From: Auanema rhodensis
Taxonomy: Eukaryota > Nematoda > Chromadorea > Rhabditida > Rhabditidae
DNA: 64,000 bases
Direction of reading: 5' to 3'
Assembly (NCBI GenBank): GCA_964057225.1
Contig: CAXKVF010000088.1
Span: 62,001 to 126,000, forward strand
Below, piece after piece: positions 56,145-64,000 of the stretch; the stretch's first letter is position 1; each line of letters begins with the position of its first letter. The translations under genes and the position numbers were made by a program. A model generated the notes under the pieces. That model was not told where the DNA came from. It searched no databases and saw only the letters and a program-made list of their open reading frames with translations.

Positions 56145-56319
56145 TACCATGCACCAATATCAATAAAAATTTGTTTTTAGACTAATATGGACATGGGAAT
56201 CTAATTTTGAAAACCGCATCTCTTTATCTTTCACGTGAAGCGAGTTACATACCAAGTGCACATCACGTGTACATTTAATTAGCATAAATTAAAGTTCACG
56301 TAAATTTCAAAGTCATGGT
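56145..56319. repeat. 175-bp monomer with a one-base deletion
   Basis: This is the only monomer found with a length other than 176. The run of four G at monomer positions 51-54 is reduced to three (56195-56197), and all later monomer starts are shifted by one. It could be a true single-base loss or a consensus error in a short G run. Confidence 0.9.
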
Positions 56320-56671
56320 TACCATGAACCAATATCAATAAAAATTTGTTTTTAGACTAATATGGACATGGGGAATCTAATTTTGAAAACCGCATCTTTT
56401 TATCTTTCACGTGAAGCGAGTTACATACCAAGTGCACATCACGTGTACATTTAATTAGCATAAATTAAAGTTCACGTAAATTTCAAAGTCATGGTTACCA
56501 TGAAGCAATATCAATAAAAATTTGTTTTTAGACTAATATGGACATGGGGAATCTAATTTTGAAAACCGCATCTCTTCATCTTTCACGTGAAGCGAGTTAC
56601 ATACCAAGTGCACATCACGTGTACATTTAATTAGCATAAATTAAAGTTCACGTAAATTTCAAAGTCATGGT

Positions 56672-57727
56672 TACCATGAACCAATATCAATAAAAATTTG
56701 TTTTTAGACTAATATGGACATGGGGAATCTAATTTTGAAAACCGCATCTCTTTATCTTTCACGTGAAGCGAGTTACATACCAAGTGCACATCACGTGTAC
56801 ATTTAATTAGCATAAATTAAAGTTCACGTAAAATTCAAAGTCATGGTTACCATGAACCAATATCAATAAAAATTTGTTTTTAGACTAATATGGACATGGG
56901 GAATCTAATTTTGAAAACCGCATCTCTTTATCTTTCACGTGAAGCGAGTTACATACCAAGTGCACATCACGTGTACATTTAATTAGCATAAATTAAAGTT
57001 CACGTAAATTTCAAAGTCATGGTTACCATGCACCAATATCAATAACAATTTGTTTTTAGACTAATATGGACATGGGGAATCTAATTTTGAAAACCGCATC
57101 TCTTTATCTTTCACGTGAAGCGAGTTACATACCAAGTGCACATCACGTGTACATTTAATTAGCATAAATTAAAGTTCACGTAAAATTCAAAGTCATGGTT
57201 ACCATGCACCAATATCAATAAAAATTTGTTTTTAGACTAATATGGACATGGGGAATCTAATTTGGAAAACCGCATCTCTTTATCTTTCACGTGAAGCGAG
57301 TTACATACCAAGTGCACATCACGTGTACATTTAATCAGCATAAATTAAAGTTCACGTAAATTTCAAAGTCATGGTTACCATGCACCAATATCAATAAAAA
57401 TTTGTTTTTAGACTAATATGGACATGGGGAATCTAATTTTGAAAACCGCATCTCTTTATCTTTCACGTGAAGGGAGTTACATACCAAGTGCACATCACGT
57501 GTACATTTAATTAGCATAAATTAAAGTTCACGTAAATTTCAAAGTCATGGTTACCATGAAGCAATATCAATAAAAATTTGTTTTTAGACTAATATGGACA
57601 TGGGGAATCTAATTTTGAAAACCGCATCTCTTTATCTTTCACGTGAAGGGAGTTACATACCAAGTGCACATCACGTGTACATTTAATTAGCATAAATTAA
57701 AGTTCACGTAAATTTCAAAGTCATGGT
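56672..57727. repeat. 6-monomer segment recurring 6,160 bp downstream (copy 1)
   Basis: The order is gaac+162A, gaac, gcac+162A, gcac+65G+137C, gcac+98G, gaag+98G. It matches 62832-63887 exactly 35 monomers later, including the rare 65G+137C combination. Copy 1 alone has 23C (57046). The segment precedes the 7-monomer run in copy 1, and appears to precede a new start of that run at the end of the window. Confidence 0.85.
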
Positions 57728-60700
57728 TACCATGAACCAATATCAATAAAAATTTGTTTTTAGACTAATATGGACATGGGGAATCTAATTTTGAAAACCG
57801 CATCTCTTTATCTTTCACGTGAAGCGAGTTACATACCAAGTGCACATCACGTGTACATTTAATTAGCATAAATTAAAGTTCACGTAAATTTCAAAGTCAT
57901 GGTTACCATGCACCAATATCAATAAAAATTTGTTTTTAGACTAATATGGACATGGGGAATCTAATTTTGAAAACCGCATCTCTTTATCTTTCACGTGAAG
58001 CGAGTTACATACCAAGTGCACATCACGTGTACAATTAATTAGCATAAATTAAAGTTCACGTAAATTTCAAAGTCATGGTTACCATGAACCAATATCAATA
58101 AAAATTTGTTTTTAGACTAATATGGACATGGGGAATCTAATTTTGAAAACCGCATCTCTTTATCTTTCACGTGAAGCGAGTTACATACCAAGTGCACATT
58201 ACGTGTACATTTAATTAGCATAAATTAAAGTTCACGTAAATTTCAAAGTCATGGTTACCATGAACCAATATCAATACAAATTTGTTTTTAGACTAATATG
58301 GACATGGGGAATCTAATTTTGAAAACCGCATCTCTTTATCTTTCACGTGAAGCGAGTTACATACCAAGTGCACATTACGTGTACATTTAATTAGCATAAA
58401 TTAAAGTTCACGTAAAATTCAAAGTCATGGTTACCATGCACCAATATCAATAAAAATTTGTTTTTAGACTAATATGGACATGGGGAATCTAATTTTGAAA
58501 ACCGCATCTCTTTATCTTTCACGTGAAGCGAGTTACATACCAAGTGCACATCACGTGTACATTTAATTAGCATAAATTAAAGTTCACGTAAATTTCAAAG
58601 TCATGGTTACCATGCACCAATATCAATAAAAATTTGTTTTTAGACTAATATGGACATGGGGAATCTAATTTTGAAAACCGCATCTCTTTATCTTTCACGT
58701 GAAGGGAGTTACATACCAAGTGCACATCACGTGTACATTTAATTAGCATAAATTAAAGTTCACGTAAATTTCAAAGTCATGGTTACCATGAAGCAATATC
58801 AATAAAAATTTGTTTTTAGACTAATATGGACATGGGGAATCTAATTTTGAAAACCGCATCTCTTTATCTTTCACGTGAAGGGAGTTACATACCAAGTGCA
58901 CATCACGTGTACATTTAATTAGCATAAATTAAAGTTCACGTAAATTTCAAAGTCATGGTTACCATGAACCAATATCAATAAAAATTTGTTTTTAGACTAA
59001 TATGGACATGGGGAATCTAATTTTGAAAACCGCATCTCTTTATCTTTCACGTGAAGCGAGTTACATACCAAGTGCACATCACGTGTACATTTAATTAGCA
59101 TAAATTAAAGTTCACGTAAATTTCAAAGTCATGGTTACCATGCACCAATATCAATAAAAATTTGTTTTTAGACTAATATGGACATGGGGAATCTAATTTT
59201 GAAAACCGCATCTCTTTATCTTTCACGTGAAGCGAGTTACATACCAAGTGCACATCACGTGTACAATTAATTAGCATAAATTAAAGTTCACGTAAATTTC
59301 AAAGTCATGGTTACCATGAACCAATATCAATAAAAATTTGTTTTTAGACTAATATGGACATGGGGAATCTAATTTTGAAAACCGCATCTCTTTATCTTTC
59401 ACGTGAAGCGAGTTACATACCAAGTGCACATTACGTGTACATTTAATTAGCATAAATTAAAGTTCACGTAAATTTCAAAGTCATGGTTACCATGAACCAA
59501 TATCAATACAAATTTGTTTTTAGACTAATATGGACATGGGGAATCTAATTTTGAAAACCGCATCTCTTTATCTTTCACGTGAAGCGAGTTACATACCAAG
59601 TGCACATTACGTGTACATTTAATTAGCATAAATTAAAGTTCACGTAAAATTCAAAGTCATGGTTACCATGCACCAATATCAATAAAAATTTGTTTTTAGA
59701 CTAATATGGACATGGGGAATCTAATTTTGAAAACCGCATCTCTTTATCTTTCACGTGAAGCGAGTTACATACCAAGTGCACATCACGTGTACATTTAATT
59801 AGCATAAATTAAAGTTCACGTAAATTTCAAAGTCATGGTTACCATGCACCAATATCAATAAAAATTTGTTTTTAGACTAATATGGACATGGGGAATCTAA
59901 TTTTGAAAACCGCATCTCTTTATCTTTCACGTGAAGGGAGTTACATACCAAGTGCACATCACGTGTACATTTAATTAGCATAAATTAAAGTTCACGTAAA
60001 TTTCAAAGTCATGGTTACCATGAAGCAATATCAATAAAAATTTGTTTTTAGACTAATATGGACATGGGGAATCTAATTTTGAAAACCGCATCTCTTTATC
60101 TTTCACGTGAAGGGAGTTACATACCAAGTGCACATCACGTGTACATTTAATTAGCATAAATTAAAGTTCACGTAAATTTCAAAGTCATGGTTACCATGAA
60201 CCAATATCAATAAAAATTTGTTTTTAGACTAATATGGACATGGGGAATCTAATTTTGAAAACCGCATCTCTTTATCTTTCACGTGAAGCGAGTTACATAC
60301 CAAGTGCACATCACGTGTACATTTAATTAGCATAAATTAAAGTTCACGTAAATTTCAAAGTCATGGTTACCATGCACCAATATCAATAAAAATTTGTTTT
60401 TAGACTAATATGGACATGGGGAATCTAATTTTGAAAACCGCATCTCTTTATCTTTCACGTGAAGCGAGTTACATACCAAGTGCACATCACGTGTACATTT
60501 AATTAGCATAAATTAAAGTTCACGTAAATTTCAAAGTCATGGTTACCATGAACCAATATCAATAAAAATTTGTTTTTAGACTAATATGGACATGGGGAAT
60601 CTAATTTTGAAAACCGCATCTCTTTATCTTTCACGTGAAGCGAGTTACATACCAAGTGCACATTACGTGTACATTTAATTAGCATAAATTAAAGTTCACG

Positions 60701-62303
60701 TAAATTTCAAAGTCATGGTTACCATGAACCAATATCAATACAAATTTGTTTTTAGACTAATATGGACATGGGGAATCTAATTTTGAAAACCGCATCTCTT
60801 TATCTTTCACGTGAAGCGAGTTACATACCAAGTGCACATTACGTGTACATTTAATTAGCATAAATTAAAGTTCACGTAAAATTCAAAGTCATGGTTACCA
60901 TGCACCAATATCAATAAAAATTTGTTTTTAGACTAATATGGACATGGGGAATCTAATTTTGAAAACCGCATCTCTTTATCTTTCACGTGAAGCGAGTTAC
61001 ATACCAAGTGCACATCACGTGTACATTTAATTAGCATAAATTAAAGTTCACGTAAATTTCAAAGTCATGGTTACCATGCACCAATATCAATAAAAATTTG
61101 TTTTTAGACTAATATGGACATGGGGAATCTAATTTTGAAAACCGCATCTCTTTATCTTTCACGTGAAGGGAGTTACATACCAAGTGCACATCACGTGTAC
61201 ATTTAATTAGCATAAATTAAAGTTCACGTAAATTTCAAAGTCATGGTTACCATGAAGCAATATCAATAAAAATTTGTTTTTAGACTAATATGGACATGGG
61301 GAATCTAATTTTGAAAACCGCATCTCTTTATCTTTCACGTGAAGGGAGTTACATACCAAGTGCACATCACGTGTACATTTAATTAGCATAAATTAAAGTT
61401 CACGTAAATTTCAAAGTCATGGTTACCATGAACCAATATCAATAAAAATTTGTTTTTAGACTAATATGGACATGGGGAATCTAATTTTGAAAACCGCATC
61501 TCTTTATCTTTCACGTGAAGCGAGTTACATACCAAGTGCACATCACGTGTACATTTAATTAGCATAAATTAAAGTTCACGTAAATTTCAAAGTCATGGTT
61601 ACCATGCACCAATATCAATAAAAATTTGTTTTTAGACTAATATGGACATGGGGAATCTAATTTTGAAAACCGCATCTCTTTATCTTTCACGTGAAGCGAG
61701 TTACATACCAAGTGCACATCACGTGTACATTTAATTAGCATAAATTAAAGTTCACGTAAATTTCAAAGTCATGGTTACCATGAACCAATATCAATAAAAA
61801 TTTGTTTTTAGACTAATATGGACATGGGGAATCTAATTTTGAAAACCGCATCTCTTTATCTTTCACGTGAAGCGAGTTACATACCAAGTGCACATCACGT
61901 GTACATTTAATTAGCATAAATTAAAGTTCACGTAAATTTCAAAGTCATGGTTACCATGAACCAATATCAATACAAATTTGTTTTTAGACTAATATGGACA
62001 TGGGGAATCTAATTTTGAAAACCGCATCTCTTTATCTTTCACGTGAAGCGAGTTACATACCAAGAGCACATTACGTGTACATTTAATTAGCATAAATTAA
62101 AGTTCACGTAAAATTCAAAGTCATGGTTACCATGCACCAATATCAATAAAAATTTGTTTTTAGACTAATATGGACATGGGGAATCTAATTTTGAAAACCG
62201 CATCTCTTTATCTTTCACGTGAAGCGAGTTACATACCAAGTGCACATCACGTGTACATTTAATTAGCATAAATTAAAGTTCACGTAAATTTCAAAGTCAT
62301 GGT
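57376..62303. repeat. 7-monomer higher-order repeat, four tandem copies (1,232 bp each)
   Basis: Copies start at 57376, 58608, 59840 and 61072, each reading A-B-C-D-E-F-G as at 52449. D has 131A in copies 1 and 2 but not in 3 and 4. E has 121T in copies 1 to 3 but not 4. F in copy 4 has a private change at position 114 (62065). The fifth expected A monomer (62304) lacks 98G, so the regular run ends there. A and B reappear at 63536 and 63712. Confidence 0.93.
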
Positions 62304-62831
62304 TACCATGCACCAATATCAATAAAAATTTGTTTTTAGACTAATATGGACATGGGGAATCTAATTTTGAAAACCGCATCTCTTTATCTTTCACGTGAAG
62401 CGAGTTACATACCAAGTGCACATCACGTGTACATTTAATTAGCATAAATTAAAGTTCACGTAAATTTCAAAGTCATGGTTACCATGAACCAATATCAATA
62501 CAAATTTGTTTTTAGACTAATATGGACATGGGGAATCTAATTTTGAAAACCGCATCTCTTTATCTTTCACGTGAAGCGAGTTACATACCAAGTGCACATC
62601 ACGTGTACATTTAATTAGCATAAATTAAAGTTCACGTAAATTTCAAAGTCATGGTTACCATGAAGCAATATCAATAAAAATTTGTTTTTAGACTAATATG
62701 GACATGGGGAATCTAATTTTGAAAACCGCATCTCTTTATCTTTCACGTGAAGCGAGTTACATACCAAGTGCACATCACGTGTACATTTAATTAGCATAAA
62801 TTAAAGTTCACGTAAATTTCAAAGTCATGGT

Positions 62832-63887
62832 TACCATGAACCAATATCAATAAAAATTTGTTTTTAGACTAATATGGACATGGGGAATCTAATTTTGAAA
62901 ACCGCATCTCTTTATCTTTCACGTGAAGCGAGTTACATACCAAGTGCACATCACGTGTACATTTAATTAGCATAAATTAAAGTTCACGTAAAATTCAAAG
63001 TCATGGTTACCATGAACCAATATCAATAAAAATTTGTTTTTAGACTAATATGGACATGGGGAATCTAATTTTGAAAACCGCATCTCTTTATCTTTCACGT
63101 GAAGCGAGTTACATACCAAGTGCACATCACGTGTACATTTAATTAGCATAAATTAAAGTTCACGTAAATTTCAAAGTCATGGTTACCATGCACCAATATC
63201 AATAAAAATTTGTTTTTAGACTAATATGGACATGGGGAATCTAATTTTGAAAACCGCATCTCTTTATCTTTCACGTGAAGCGAGTTACATACCAAGTGCA
63301 CATCACGTGTACATTTAATTAGCATAAATTAAAGTTCACGTAAAATTCAAAGTCATGGTTACCATGCACCAATATCAATAAAAATTTGTTTTTAGACTAA
63401 TATGGACATGGGGAATCTAATTTGGAAAACCGCATCTCTTTATCTTTCACGTGAAGCGAGTTACATACCAAGTGCACATCACGTGTACATTTAATCAGCA
63501 TAAATTAAAGTTCACGTAAATTTCAAAGTCATGGTTACCATGCACCAATATCAATAAAAATTTGTTTTTAGACTAATATGGACATGGGGAATCTAATTTT
63601 GAAAACCGCATCTCTTTATCTTTCACGTGAAGGGAGTTACATACCAAGTGCACATCACGTGTACATTTAATTAGCATAAATTAAAGTTCACGTAAATTTC
63701 AAAGTCATGGTTACCATGAAGCAATATCAATAAAAATTTGTTTTTAGACTAATATGGACATGGGGAATCTAATTTTGAAAACCGCATCTCTTTATCTTTC
63801 ACGTGAAGGGAGTTACATACCAAGTGCACATCACGTGTACATTTAATTAGCATAAATTAAAGTTCACGTAAATTTCAAAGTCATGGT
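62832..63887. repeat. 6-monomer segment recurring 6,160 bp upstream (copy 2)
   Basis: This is the second copy of 56672-57727. It ends in A and B monomers of the 7-monomer unit and is followed by a C-like gaac monomer at 63888, so another 7-monomer run may continue beyond the window edge. Confidence 0.85.
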
Positions 63888-64000
63888 TACCATGAACCAA
63901 TATCAATAAAAATTTGTTTTTAGACTAATATGGACATGGGGAATCTAATTTTGAAAACCGCATCTCTTTATCTTTCACGTGAAGCGAGTTACATACCAAG

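Larger units (their letters stand above)
1..64000. repeat. 176-bp tandem satellite array filling the whole window
   Basis: A 176-bp unit repeats head to tail from the first base to the last. The junction word GGTTACC recurs every 176 bp, and the phase is unchanged at each 2,640-bp step (15 monomers) up to 55441. It is shifted by one base from 58081 onward because of a single deletion near 56195. That gives 363 complete monomers and a 113-bp partial one. Composition of the consensus is about 32% GC, with 5 CpG sites per unit. No monomer is inverted and nothing interrupts the array. Stops are dense in all six frames of the consensus: because 176 is not a multiple of 3, each frame meets the stops of all three monomer phases, and the longest stop-free run I could work out is about 40 codons. 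Long homogeneous arrays with a nucleosome-sized unit are typical of centromeric or heterochromatic satellites. The centromere role and the host are inference. Confidence 0.99.

Noticed and set aside
1-64000. Protein-coding genes
   Set aside because: Stops occur in all frames of the consensus on both strands, and since 176 is not a multiple of 3 each frame meets all of them within three monomers. The longest open run I could work out is about 40 codons. Short open frames repeat with the monomer and have no independent support.
1-64000. CRISPR array
   Set aside because: The repeat is 176 bp with no unique spacers. The entire unit is conserved, which is satellite behaviour.
1-64000. CENP-B box
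   Set aside because: The core pattern TTCG-N4-A-N2-CGGG is absent. TTCG appears only in monomers with 138C, with no CGGG after it.
1-64000. Alpha satellite or another named satellite
   Set aside because: Length is near 171 bp alpha satellite and equals the 176 bp reported for Brassica centromere repeats, but I could not match the sequence to what I recall of these. Short words shared with the Arabidopsis 178-bp repeat (ATATGGAC, AACCGCA) are at different spacing and look like chance.
1-64000. Telomeric repeats or an inserted transposable element
   Set aside because: No telomere-type hexamer or heptamer tract, and no break in the 176-bp phase that would allow an insertion.
1-64000. The whole array as an assembly artefact
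   Set aside because: HOR units differ by scattered private changes and whole-monomer gains, which looks like natural satellite evolution. Individual recent duplications still need long-read support.

Overview
The whole 64,000-base window is one uninterrupted head-to-tail satellite DNA array. The repeat unit is 176 bp and about 32% GC, and every copy lies in the same orientation. Taking the window start as monomer position 1, there are 319 monomers of 176 bp (1-56144), one of 175 bp (56145-56319), 43 more of 176 bp (56320-63887) and a final 113-bp partial copy (63888-64000). I see no gene, RNA gene, transposon, CRISPR array or unique DNA, and neither edge of the array is reached. All of this was read by eye; no alignment or search was run.

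The unit length is close to nucleosome repeat length, the array is long and homogeneous, and the unit carries several dyad symmetries. Together these fit a eukaryotic centromeric, pericentromeric or heterochromatic block. I do not recognise the monomer and assign no species. 176 bp lies in the common plant and animal range, but the sequence did not match any satellite I know well.

Most monomers differ from the consensus at only a few positions. The differences fall at a small set of recurring sites: 7-10, 22, 45-46, 54-55, 64-67, 77-79, 82-83, 89, 98, 121, 129, 131, 137, 147 and 162. Notation such as '98G' means that base at that monomer position. 'gcac', 'gaac' and 'gaag' are the alternative bases at positions 7-10. 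'F' is the haplotype gaac+22C+121T+162A.

These marks reveal a patchwork of local higher-order repeats (HORs). 0-11 kb is the most diverse part, with variants that are rare or absent elsewhere. 7.7-12.3 kb holds two copies of a 13-monomer unit. 12.5-24.6 kb holds related 10- and 12-monomer units, a 4-monomer and a 6-monomer duplication. 24.8-29 kb holds 3- to 5-monomer units. 30.3-34.5 kb holds three 8-monomer units. 37.8-41.0 kb holds two 9-monomer units. 41-51 kb holds nested 3-, 4-, 8- and 11-monomer units. 52.4-64 kb holds a 7-monomer unit, once alone and then four times in tandem. Some marked segments recur at a distance, for example 33.3-34.7 kb and 51.0-52.3 kb.

Within each monomer there are three TCACGT boxes about 32 bp apart. 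Two are full CACGTG palindromes, and one of those is the octamer ATCACGTG. There is also an imperfect hairpin with 15-position arms, a 13-bp dyad across the monomer junction, and an A/T-rich tract. These are the best candidates for protein or structural recognition.
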